From Anthostomella pinea (Eukaryota > Ascomycota > Sordariomycetes > Xylariales > Xylariaceae), in contig CAUWAG010000004.1 in NCBI GenBank assembly GCA_963556695.1, forward strand, positions 4,092,001 through 4,156,000: a stretch of 64,000 nt of DNA. The letters run 5' to 3'. Shown one piece after another: positions 1 to 12,095 of this stretch (the stretch's first letter is position 1; each line of letters opens with the position of its first letter). The notes beneath the pieces were generated by a model, which did not search any database, was not told where the DNA came from, and saw only the letters and a program-made list of their open reading frames with translations. The position numbers were made by a program, and so were the translations under genes.

Positions 1-119
1 AGGGCGAGCTAGATGCGCAGGCGGTGGTTGCGCTGACGAAGGTGTTTGTGCTGGAATGGAGCCAGGAGTTTGATTACCAGATGTATCATGGCCTGCCTAT
101 ATCGATGTACTTCGGATAG
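1..119 (+). CDS. 3' end of an unidentified protein gene (partial)
   Basis: An open frame enters from the left edge and ends in TAG at 117-119. It encodes 38 residues rich in aromatic and acidic residues, ending in the motif MYHGLPISMYFG. The composition looks like a real conserved C-terminus (LEWSQEFDYQMYHGLP) rather than a chance frame, but I do not recognise the family and the rest of the gene lies outside the window. It is convergent with the PRP6 gene to its right. Confidence 0.5.
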   Translation, partial: GELDAQAVVALTKVFVLEWSQEFDYQMYHGLPISMYFG

Positions 120-422
120 ACAGTTGAGAAAGGGGGAGGGTTTTTGACATCTTGTTGAACGAGATACCTCAAAGCGTAGTCGCTTCGCGTAATGGAGTGC
201 CTTAGACTTCAAGGGTGCTGACAGATGAGGAGAAGCTACTTCACTTGAAAAGGGGATAATATATACCTTCACCTATCTGCTAGTGAATATCATAGTGCCC
301 CGTCCCGAGTCCATGAAGCAGGTGGGCAACGTCACATCAGTATCAATACACTCGAATCCCGAATCCAGTTTGGCACATAATACAAGTGATCCATTCCATT
401 TAGCCAACATGTTGGCTCCGGG
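120..422. other. Convergent 3' spacer
   Basis: About 300 bases between the stop of the partial left gene and the stop of PRP6. It presumably holds both 3' untranslated regions. I see no further gene or repeat. Confidence 0.5.
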
Positions 423-3324
423 CTAACGCAACTCAGCAGTTACCAGCTTCAGTATCTCCTCCGTCCCTTTCCCAGCGTTCTTGGGATCCTTGGCGATAGA
501 CTGCCAGACCTCGCCATGCCTTGGCTCCACACTTACACACTTGCTGATGACTTCCTCCCTCTTCTCCACGGTTCCGTGTTCCAGCAGGAACTTGTAGTAC
601 CACGCCCAGCTGTCTCCCAGATCCAAATCCCGCACCAGGGCCTTCTCGAACCAGTTTTGTGCTTTCTCGAGTCTACGCTCGCCCCAGAAGATACGTCCGA
701 CAGCAACGAGCAGCGCGGGGTCGTTGTCGACCTCCTTAATGGCTTCTAGCGCACGAGGCTTCCGCTGGGGCCTAGCCGTCAGATGCCAGATCTTTTCGCT
801 CCATAGAACACCCTGTTCAGGCTTTGGGACATCACGAAGAGCACGCTCCATGAGGGACTCGGCCTGCTTGGTGTTTTGCGCGCGGCGTTCGAGGCGGATC
901 GACTCGCACCATAATTCGGCGGACTTGGGCACGGCAAAGCGCGCACGGTCGAGGACTGAACGAGCTTTGGGCAGCTGACCGAGCTTCTCCTCCAAGCGAG
1001 AATAGAGAAGCCAAAGCGGTACTGAGCCTGGCACTGCCTTTACACCGGTGGCGTATGCTTCACGCGCCTGCAGCAACTTGCCCATGTCTTCGTAAATCTG
1101 GCCCTTCATCATCCAGAGCTTCGCGTTGGCCGGGAAGAGATTCAGGGCTTGTTGAGCAAGGTCAAGCGCCGCATCGAGGTCATTTAGCTGACGCTCGAAA
1201 GCAACACTCTTCATCCACACTCGATCAGTTGGTGCTTCCTGACGGGCTGTCTTCAATAGCCCACGCGCTTGCTCGGTTTGACCGTTCTCAGCCTCGAGCT
1301 TGACAGCAGCAAGCCAAATATCTTCGTTATTGGGGTTTTGCTGGAATGCTCTGGCGAGTACCCGACGCGCGTTGTCGACTTCTCCAGCCTGCCACTTCTC
1401 CTTTGCGAGCATCATCCATAGCACTTCGCTGCGGGGAACAGCATTGACTGCCTTCTCAAGTACTTGCCACAGATCCTCCTTCGAACCATGACTCCTCTCG
1501 AGATCTGCAGCTGCCAACCATACCGTTTTGCTCGTTGGGAAGACTCGAAGTGTATATGCGTAGATAGCCCGGGCTGTCTCGTACATACCCCGGTTGATAC
1601 TCCCACGAGCATCCTCTAACCAGGTGTCCTTTCGATCGTCGTCTTCGTCCAGGCCATAGCCAAGGGTTTCCCGAATGATTGCACCACAGGTGATGATGGC
1701 ACCCCCTTGTTCGCACTTCTCTGCTTCCGCTATCCATTCGTCCCGTTTCGGCATGGCCGCCTCTTTTACCAAGACCTGTGCGGCACGCTTCATGACATTG
1801 ACCTTTTCGCCCTGACCCAGCTGCTCCTGCAATCTCGCAGCCGCTATCCAGATTTCATAAGATGTTGGACAGTGCTTGCGAGCTTTATTCAACACCTTTT
1901 GCGCGTTCTCTGGGTTCTCCAAGTGAGCTAATGCCAGCCAGAGATCGACGGATAGTGGGATGAGCTCGGTAGCCTTCGCGAGGAGCAGTCTCGCATCATC
2001 GGGGTCTTCTTCCAGATTGACAGCTTCTTTCCAGAGAGCCTCCGATTCGGGGATGTGGTCCAGTGCGTGTCGGATCACGCGCTTCTTAGACCGCACATCG
2101 TCCTCAAGCTTCATCGCCTCAACCCACAAGCGCACCGAACGGTTGTTCTTCTGGATGGCCTTGGCAGCGATGATCTTGGCGTTACGCTGGTCGTTCATCC
2201 GGATGTTCTCAAGCCACACGTCTTCACTCTTGGGGCAATGCTCACACCCACGAGCTATGATGTTCCGTGCAGCCACTATCTTTCCGGCGAACTCTTCCAG
2301 ACGAGCCGCAGCGACCCAGCCAGGGCCTGTGGTGGGGTTGGTCTTCGTGACCGAGTCGAGAAGCTCCCGTACTCTGTTGATGTCACCGACCTGGGCAGCA
2401 CTGTTGGGCAGTTGCGACTTTGCGAGACTGGTCAGGTAGCCTTTGGGATCGACACTGCTCGCACTCCCCGAGGTCGTATTGGTTCCGTTCTGAGAGGCCT
2501 GGTCAAGCCTGACCTGGAGCACCTTGTCTCTGGCTTGTCCGATCTTGGCAAAGTTGGTCATGGTCCCGTCCTGGGTGCTCGAGGCACCATTCGAGGCACC
2601 ATTTGAAGCGCCACCGTCATCTGCAACAGTGGTCCCCAGCTCGCCTGCGCTTCCAGCAGCGGCTAGTACGCTGTCGGGCACGGCGTAGAATCGCTGTCGT
2701 CTCGCTTCCTTGCTCCGCCGGTTCTTCCCTGTAAGGTCCCCAACCTCGGGCAGGGCAGCCCATTCTTCCTCGGTGATGCTTTCCAGGCCACGCTTCAAGT
2801 CGGCGAATTGCTGTTGAATCTTTGGGTTCTTGCGTTCGTATTCCTCTTGTTCGGCTTGTTCGCGGGCTTCCCTATCCGTATAAAACTCGTCGGTAATCTG
2901 GTCTACTACTTTTTGGGATGAACTGTGAACTGGCTGGGGCAGTGATAGGACAAGGAGGGGGTACTAACCTTCTGGCTCTGCGACGTTTATCCATCTTCTC
3001 GTCTATCTCCCGATAGATGCGATCGGCCTCGTCATCATCCTTGTCGTAGACTCCTCCGGCAAACAGTCCGACCTCGTTATCGGGATCTTGGTAACGGGCG
3101 TCGTCGTTGTCGTTCTCGTCGTCCTTCTTTTTAACTCCAGCAGCGTCGCCGAAGCCTAGCTGGGCAGCTCTCTTGGCCAGAGCCTCCTTGATCTGGTCTT
3201 CGGAGGGCCCTTCTCTCGCGGGACCTAAGTCGGAACGGGTCGTGAAACCTGTCGCGCCGCGTCCCAAGCCAGCCACATAGTTCTCTGGCGCCGGTTGCGA
3301 CAGGAAATCGCGTCGGCCGGTCAT
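423..3324 (-). CDS. PRP6: Pre-mRNA splicing factor Prp6/Prp1 (U4/U6.U5 tri-snRNP, HAT/TPR repeats)
   Basis: Two exons, 3324-2969 and 2871-423, give 934 residues, the usual length of Prp6 (about 900-940). The intron 2872-2968 starts GTTAGT and ends GGATAG, and joins the conserved MDKRRRAR to REAREQAEQEEYERKNP without a frame change. Exon 1 and the start of exon 2 carry the PRP1_N domain (FLSQPAPENYVAGLGRGATG; later ERKNPKIQQQFADLKRGL and WAALPEVGDLTGKNRR). From about residue 250 to the end the protein is a continuous array of HAT/TPR helical repeats with regular W and A/P positions (WIAAARLEE, LWLALAHLE, LWMMLAKEKW). Prp6 bridges U5 and U4/U6 snRNPs in the nucleus. The start ATG at 3324 begins the family's MTGRRDFLSQ. 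It is head-to-head with DIM1. Confidence 0.96.
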
Positions 3325-3716
3325 GGTGAAGTCGTAGGCAGGTGTCGTCTAATCGAGGAGGGAGCTTTGACAGATTTGAGCACGAACGAGAGCACATGCG
3401 ACAGGCTGCACCTGAGAAAGATGTGTCTGACTGATGTCGGTGTCCCGTATGTGTTGGCCGAGGTCGGAAAGCCGCGAAGGTAAGGTGTGAAAGTTATGAA
3501 AGTTGATAAAATGCAATAGAAAACAGTACGCAGCTGCGACATACGGGTACCCGCCAGCCTGCAGCCTGCGCTCTAAACTTTAAAAGCAGCTGGTACTGAT
3601 AAGATAAGACATTGCAACTGCACTTGCACTTGCTGCCATCGTGCCCCTCCAAAATTTGTCCTCGCCGCCTTACACCACGCCATCTTGATCTGCAACTTCA
3701 AGGCCGAGCAATAATC
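3325..3716. promoter_or_regulatory. Shared divergent promoter region of PRP6 and DIM1
   Basis: The 392 bases between the two start codons are all the DNA available for the promoters and 5' leaders of PRP6 (leftward) and DIM1 (rightward). A run CAGCCTGCAGCCTGCG lies near 3556. No gene is visible here. Both products serve RNA maturation, so co-expression is plausible but inferred. Confidence 0.6.
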
Positions 3717-6151
<2,435 letters not shown>

Positions 6152-6627
6152 GTGCCAGAACTAGAGAAGCAGTCATGGATTAGGGAAGATCGGTGCTCGA
6201 GGTTTACACTTATGACTTCTGATGAGCAGATTTTTGCTGGGGTTCAAGGCTCAGAGGACGATGGAGTTCTGGCGTTGTTAGGAAGGCTACACAAAAGAAG
6301 CGGTGATATACCCAGCTGTAGATACTGTAGAGAAAATTGATGAGAGTCCATAACTCAGTATCTGCCTACAAGCAAGGTTTTAGATGTAACGATGAGAATG
6401 CGCGACGACACACAGCACAGTACACATGGGGCCCGGACGTGCAAAACCACACGATTGCGAAACAAGTCAAGCTCTCGGAAACCGTCAAGTGGGTAGTATT
6501 GGGAGAGTGTGGCAGATATAGACATTAATCGTACAGGATAACTCGTTCAGCCATGCAGAACACCCTTCTTTTAAGAACCCCAGCCGGACTCTTGTTATTA
6601 ATTGTCGTCCAGACACATCGGTTCGCA
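6152..6627. other. Convergent 3' spacer of DIM1 and CWH-like gene
   Basis: About 480 bases with the 3' ends of two converging genes. The short open frames here lack family features. Nothing else was seen. Confidence 0.5.
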
Positions 6628-7217
6628 TTACTTCCCGCCAAACCAGCTCGAGACACCGCTCTTCGCCTTGGCCGCCTCAGCCTCGACCTTGTTGTCGAAT
6701 TGGTCGATCTTCTTCAACGTAGAGGCCTTGGCGTCCTTTGCGTACGCCTCGGCTTCGATCTTGGCCTTTTGCAGCTCAGCCTGCGTCTTGCCGACCTGTT
6801 GGAGGGGAGGAATCAATTAGTTCTCTATTTGAAGTACGGTGCACTTCCGAAGAGGAGGGCTGGAGGGAGAGCGAGGGCGCGTGAGCAGGAGTCGGGTAAC
6901 TTACAGCGCTGTCCACCTTGGCACCTGCCTGTGCGGCGTATTTCTCGGCGTCCTTCTCATACTCCTTGCTGCGTCCCGGGATCTCGCCCTTGAACTTGGC
7001 GGAGAGCTTGTGTGCGTCGGCTGTGGTTGGTTCGTCGTCAGTATACTGAGGGTGGCCTACGGCTGCTGCGATTGGGATGGGAGGGGTGGGATGGGAAAGA
7101 CATACCCTCGGCCTGCTTCTGGGCGACCTTGGTGTTGCCTCCGGCGCTGTAGAGGTAGTAGCCAATACCGGTGACGGCGGTGGCGCCGAGGATGACGGGT
7201 ACTCTGGATCGCGACAT
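6628..7217 (-). CDS. Small membrane-anchored CWH-like protein (calcofluor white hypersensitive family)
   Basis: Three exons, 7217-7106, 7020-6905 and 6795-6628, make 131 residues. Introns are GTATGT...CACAG (85 nt, with a GGGATGGGAG-type run) and GTAAGT...AACAG (109 nt). The N-terminus RVPVILGATAVTGIGYYLYSAGG is a hydrophobic helix followed by a charged, Ala/Lys/Glu-rich helical tail (KVEAEAAKAKSGVSSWFGGK), the layout of the fungal family usually named 'calcofluor white hypersensitive protein'. The C-terminal SSWFGGK is typical of such LEA-like small proteins. The family's biochemical function is not established; the name reflects a cell-wall stress phenotype. Confidence 0.75.
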
Positions 7218-8399
7218 GGTTGTGATGGATGTGCGTGTGTGTTGTATGTAGAGGTGGTTGGAGGAGTGGTAAGCTTGGAGTGTCACGAGAATAGGTTGAA
7301 GTTGAGAGGTATAATTCACTCAGGAACAAGGAAAGCACTTTCGCGAGGAGGGAGGGGGTTTCATTAAATGTGATGGCATTCTTGTTGGCCAACTTCCCTG
7401 CAACGGTGTGAACCCCAGCTGGCAGCAGCAGGAGCTCCTGCTCCTCACCTCGTGATTCGCCTGCAGCGCCTGAGCGCCTGCATCATTGCAGCACGCGACG
7501 GGAGGTTGGCTACCTACAGGCCTATGATACATGACGTAACGTGCGCCAAATGCGGGGGAGTAAGGTATCGGCGCACGGCCCAGGACAACCTAGCTCTGCT
7601 AAACATCAGAGGGACCTCGCAGGAAAGGGTGAAGGAGTGAAACCTGCTGCTCTGAAGCTGTCCATCTCATGTACACTCGAAGTACAGCAGCCTTAAAGTG
7701 ATTCTACCACCGGGTCCAAGCTTGGATCATTGATGAGAGAAAGGCCCGCGCCATTACCTTAGAAATCATTTCATGATTTCAGCCTGCTGGAATCCCTGCT
7801 TCAGATCAGCTCTCTGGCAGTTCCTCGGATTCTCGAATTACATCATTCGAGCAGGTTGGAAGCATCGCGACCTTTCGAACCAGAGGGCATTCATGCCAGG
7901 AACGAATACCTTCCAGTTCTGTCGACCGTACAGCCGTAAGGCAGGTTCATAACCGGCAACAGTCACCATGATACAGCTTATGTAACATTTCAAGGTTGCT
8001 GAGTTGCTCTGCATTGGTGGAAGTGTCGTTCCAAGTTAAGGTACCTCTTCAGTTGGGTTGTACCTAGTAGGTAGCGTCCTCCGTCATCATCGATGCTTAG
8101 CTCTCCCGCCTGCCATCCTAACTTCCAATTTTCAGGGTTTCTGGGCCACGACGGCCCAGTCCACTGGCTATAGCCGCCGACCTCGTTTCCCCTATTCTCT
8201 CTTCACCAGAGTCACTACGCTGTAAAGCTGCAAAGCTGCAGTTCGGACATAATATAATCCATAACAGTTCGAACTCACTACTATCCCGGCACTTGCTCGC
8301 AGCCTCACAAATCCATGGCCGCCGACCAAGTTGGGTGACATCTACCTATAGGTTTGTGGCAGTAGCTTCCCATTATGCCGACTTCGACGAGCTTCAGCC
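7218..8399. other. Divergent intergenic region
   Basis: About 1.2 kb between the starts of the leftward CWH-like gene and the rightward DysF gene. It should contain both promoters. I see no coding sequence or clear repeat. Confidence 0.5.
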
Positions 8400-8476
8400 A
8401 TGCCCAATTTCCGCAGCTCCCGTCGCGCGCCTCAGCTGAAAGACAACGAGATCGACCACGCCATAGACCTCGTTGA
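8375..8476 (+). promoter_or_regulatory. Possible overlapping upstream ORF before the DysF gene
   Basis: An ATG at 8375 opens a 33-codon frame that runs through the main start at 8400 in another frame and ends in TGA at 8474-8476. If the transcript starts upstream of 8375, this could reduce initiation at 8400. The transcript start is unknown. Confidence 0.3.
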
Positions 8477-9818
8477 CCATGATAACTCGATACCCGTCGA
8501 TGACGCTCGATCCTTGAGTGTCGTCACAGCCAACACTGCCGACCTGTCTGCTTCGGGGCAGCCCCTTATATCCCCCGACTCGAGAGCACCCCTCATCCAA
8601 ACCTCTGAAGGAGATCCTGTACACGTATCGGACGATGCGGGAACCGACGCCGGCCCTTCTGACGGACAGGACATAGCCCAGCCCGCTACAAACGAAGCCG
8701 AGTCATCGAGCGCAAGGAAAGAAACAATATCGGCTCAGAGGCCTCTGTCCAAGGCTTTCAGTAGCAGAAGCAAGCGGGTTTCCCAACATCACCCCCACAC
8801 GTCGAAAGAGCACGAAACTGCAATCGATATCCTGTTCGAAAACGAGCGCGGGGCCTTCCTCTGTGGCCGGCCTCTCTTCTCTTCCGCTGCGCTGGGGAAC
8901 CTGGATCCCCCACCATGGACCAACTTTGCCCACAAGCCCAGCCCTACCGACATACACAACGCCCAAGTCCCTGACCCGAGTTGGGAATGGGTCTGGCCCG
9001 AATGGCGCATCAATCGAGACGAAATGATCGAGTTGGATGACGACGGTTGGGAATACTCCTTCATGTTTTCGAAGTGGTTCTCATGGCATGGACCCAAGTG
9101 GTACAGTTCATACGTGCGAAGGAGGGCTTGGACCAGGAGACGAGTCAAAAAGGGCTTCGGCTATCAGGCGATCGACGAGCATTTCATGAATACCGATTAC
9201 TTCACAGTCACTTCCCCGCGGCAGAAGCATCGCAGTACTGTTGCGATCGCTGCCCAAGTCGAGCAGGCAAATGTTGGCCAGCAATCCCGGGCGTCGCAAG
9301 AGCTGGGCCTGACTATCCAAAAGATGCTCCAGGAGGATGACGACAAAGCTTATGCCAAGGTGGTCGTGAAGACTGCCGATGATCTTGTGCCGGTTCTCAG
9401 GCTGTCACGCATCGACCGAGAGAAGCTCGAGGCGGTCGAAAACTACATTGAGAACACGGCAGATGAATTGCTGAAATTGCAAGACTACATGCATGAGATC
9501 ATGTCCATCTTCGTGTTCCAGTCCTCTCGAAAGTTGTTGCTCACCCGACTCATACAGCTCCACGATGAAGTGGTAGAGAAGCAAAGGAAAGGGGAATCAC
9601 GCGAGACGCAGAAGATGGCCGAGAACCTTTCTGGTGCTATTCGGCACGCTGACGAGGAAGTACGACGTCTAGAATACTGGAGCGATATCAAAGGGATGGC
9701 AGAGAATGGCGAGTCCGGGGGTGCCGTGGATCGCGTCAAGGGATGGGATCATGGTTGGGAAGGTCTCGACAACAGTGGTGCCAAGGGCGTCCCAGGAGGA
9801 GAAGCGACCTTACCATGA
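8400..9818 (+). CDS. DysF-domain protein, Mug65/peroxin-like
   Basis: A single exon of 472 residues. Residues 1-135 are disordered and rich in S, D and P. Residues 138-175 (AIDILFENERGAFLCGRPLF) and 190-250 form a DysF region with the hallmark aromatic and Arg motifs: PDPSWEWVWPEWRINR, DDDGWEYSFMFSKW and VRRRAWTRR. The rest is charged, with predicted helices around DREKLEAVENYIEN and SGAIRHADEEVRRLEYW. The arrangement matches fungal proteins annotated as 'meiotically up-regulated gene 65 protein', a DysF family related to peroxisomal Pex23/Pex30 and Spo73-type membrane proteins. No transmembrane segment is evident, so it probably acts as a membrane-associated or partner protein. Confidence 0.8.
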   Translation: MPNFRSSRRAPQLKDNEIDHAIDLVDHDNSIPVDDARSLSVVTANTADLSASGQPLISPDSRAPLIQTSEGDPVHVSDDAGTDAGPSDGQDIAQPATNEAESSSARKETISAQRPLSKAFSSRSKRVSQHHPHTSKEHETAIDILFENERGAFLCGRPLFSSAALGNLDPPPWTNFAHKPSPTDIHNAQVPDPSWEWVWPEWRINRDEMIELDDDGWEYSFMFSKWFSWHGPKWYSSYVRRRAWTRRRVKKGFGYQAIDEHFMNTDYFTVTSPRQKHRSTVAIAAQVEQANVGQQSRASQELGLTIQKMLQEDDDKAYAKVVVKTADDLVPVLRLSRIDREKLEAVENYIENTADELLKLQDYMHEIMSIFVFQSSRKLLLTRLIQLHDEVVEKQRKGESRETQKMAENLSGAIRHADEEVRRLEYWSDIKGMAENGESGGAVDRVKGWDHGWEGLDNSGAKGVPGGEATLP

Positions 9819-10590
9819 GTGGTTCATGAGGGCGGCTACGTTTATAATTACGCATGGGATACGGAGTAGCATGTTCTTCTGGGATACCCTTCAACCGCGG
9901 CTAATAAGTGGGCAGATGATATATTGACCGCAGCCATTATTCAATATGCACAAGCTTCTAGAACCTTGACATCACCCGGTCCTCTGAAGGTTCCCCCCAC
10001 GCAGTATTGAATCTGCGCGATGTCGGAACCGGTGGTCATGAATGGCTAGGCCGGAACGCCAAATAATAACATGTGCCAACGAGCACGATTCTGCTGCCCA
10101 GGTGATCCGGCCGTGTTACTTCCCACAGCTACATATTACACCCTTGTTTATCCCATGTCATTGCCTGCTCGATTCGGGTGGGCAGTTCGCGCGCTTTGGA
10201 CGACAGAAAGCTGTCACCCCCGGCTACCTACTCATTGGGCTACCCGATGTGACCCTACCCATCTTCGGATACGACGCCAGTTACATACATATCGACTGAT
10301 ACTGCAGCCTTTTCAATAGTACGTCTATTCGGTCAGATAAAGTTGATGATCGCCAGCTACGATCGATTGCCCGCCTGCTCGAGACCAATGGTGGCCCTGC
10401 GTAGACAGGGCACAGGCAGGGGCTGAGTGTGCCAGCAGGGCACTAGACCACACGATACATAGTCGCGAAAAAGGAACCGCCCACCGAAGCAACACCACAA
10501 ATCCGTACTATCCGGGCCCGAAGCCCGCCGGTCTATGGCTTTCTGACCATTCCTTCTTAAGAGAGTATTGCGTCGCTGTCAAGAACTGAA
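9819..10590. other. Intergenic region
   Basis: About 770 bases between tandem rightward genes. It holds the 3' end of the DysF gene and the promoter of the hemerythrin-like gene. No other feature was seen. Confidence 0.5.
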
Positions 10591-12095
10591 ATGAAGCCTC
10601 CCACCTGTGTTCCTTCTGTACTAGATTGGCCAGGGAAACTCGACGGCAAGATGGCAGCTACCATGTCATCCTCCTTGGGGGCAAGGCTCGGATGGCCTTC
10701 GGCGGAGGCTTCATCCTCGCAAGTTCCGTCGGCGAGCAACTCTGACAAGGGCAACGGCAATAGCATGGCAGCGCCTAAGCCGTGGGCAGACGAGCCGTGG
10801 CCGCTCATCGAGACTCCTTCCAATACTCAAGTCGTATGTCTCCTCATGGGCCCAGTCCCCTCCCATCCCCTCCCATCCCATCCCATCCCATCCCCTTTCA
10901 CTGTAATTATGGGCCAGCTTTCGCCTCATCCCTGACGATACTGACCTGAAGTTACCAGATCACACACCAGGCTATCCACATCGCCAGCGAGGTAGCCAAC
11001 CTCCACAACACCATGATCCGCGCCCTCAATGCCATCTACCTACAGGCACCGCACGTGTGCCTCCCAGCCGACGTCGCGGACCTGCTCTTCCTGACGCAGA
11101 GTTGGAGCCGGTGGGTGTTGGACCATCACAAACTCAAGGAGACGACGATGCTGCCGGGCTTCGAGAGCGCCCTGTCGCTCCCTCCGGGTGCGCTGCGGTC
11201 AGGGCGCCGCGACAGCGGAAAGGCCACCGGACAAGGGGACCAGGATGCAGAGGCCTCCGAGGCCGAGCTGGAAGAACTTCTCCAGCACGTGCACGTCTAC
11301 GCCGTCGAGACGCACGCCGACCCGGCCTCGTACTCGTCGAACGTCCTGCAGAACCGGCTCTCGGTCCTGGCGCGGGTCTTGGTGCCGCACCTGACGCGGC
11401 AGGTGCGTCTGATGGCGAGCATGCGCGAACTCTGCGCCAGCGCCGTCGTCACGCGCACGCGCCCGCCGTCTTTCCTCCCGCCCTTCGAAGGCTCCTCATC
11501 GACGGCGTATCCGCGCTCCTCGACCTCCTCGGCCCCCTCACCGCTCACCTTGCCGACGCCCGGGTTGTCGGCGCCGGCCTCGTCGGCATCCTCGGTCCGC
11601 ACGGGCCGCGTGTCGCAGCAGTTCAGGCCCAAGAAGCCGCCCTACGACCCGGCCCTGGCCCTCGCGTGCCCGGCCACGGCCGAGGCCCGCGCCGCGCGCC
11701 TGATGTCGGTGTTCGGCTCGGCTGACTGGCAGGCCAGCAACACCATGGACCGCTTCGTCGTGCCGCCCATGGTCGTGCGTCTGCGAGACGCGACGTTCGA
11801 GGGCGGCGGGCGCGGCCTCTTCAGTACCGTCGACTACTACCGCGGGAGCGAGAGCCGGAACCAGAGCAGCGTGAATGTGAATGTGAGCGATGCTGGTGCT
11901 AGTGCTGCCCTTGATTTGGGGATGGCACCTGGCGGGGCTGGCTTCGGCTTCAGAAGCAGTGATGTTTGGCCCCGCATGTCAGTGCTGACCGTCCATGCGA
12001 TCGCTGATAAGCTGTCGCCGCGACATGCCGGCGCGTGGCGGTTCTTGCCGTGCGATGTCTGGGGGAAGCCGCGGGAGCTGGCTTTCCTGGAGTAG
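10591..12095 (+). CDS. Hemerythrin-like (HHE) domain protein with long C-terminal extension
   Basis: Two exons, 10591-10833 and 10959-12095, encode 459 residues. The 125-nt intron begins GTATGT, has a CTGAC branch-like site and ends TTACCAG. Exon 2 begins with an alpha-helical bundle: ITHQAIHIASEVANLHNTM, then LTQSWSRWVLDHHKLKE with an HxxxE motif, then LLQHVHVYAVETHADP and LVPHLTRQVRLM. This spacing of His and Glu is that of fungal hemerythrin-like HHE proteins, which bind a di-iron or other metal centre. The last helix has HLTRQ where many members have HLxxE, so one ligand may be lost. Residues after about 255 are Ser/Pro-rich, followed by a conserved-looking tail (WRFLPCDVWGKPRELAFLE). The specific role is unknown. 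Confidence 0.7.
10856..10896 (+). repeat. (TCCCA)n microsatellite inside the HHE gene intron
   Basis: A run of TCCCATCCCC/TCCCA units occupies the middle of the 125-nt intron. It is a pyrimidine-rich simple repeat with no coding role. Confidence 0.8.

Noticed and set aside
11057..11725. 222-codon frame inside the hemerythrin-like gene
   Set aside because: Ala/Arg/Pro-rich shadow of a GC-rich exon in another frame.
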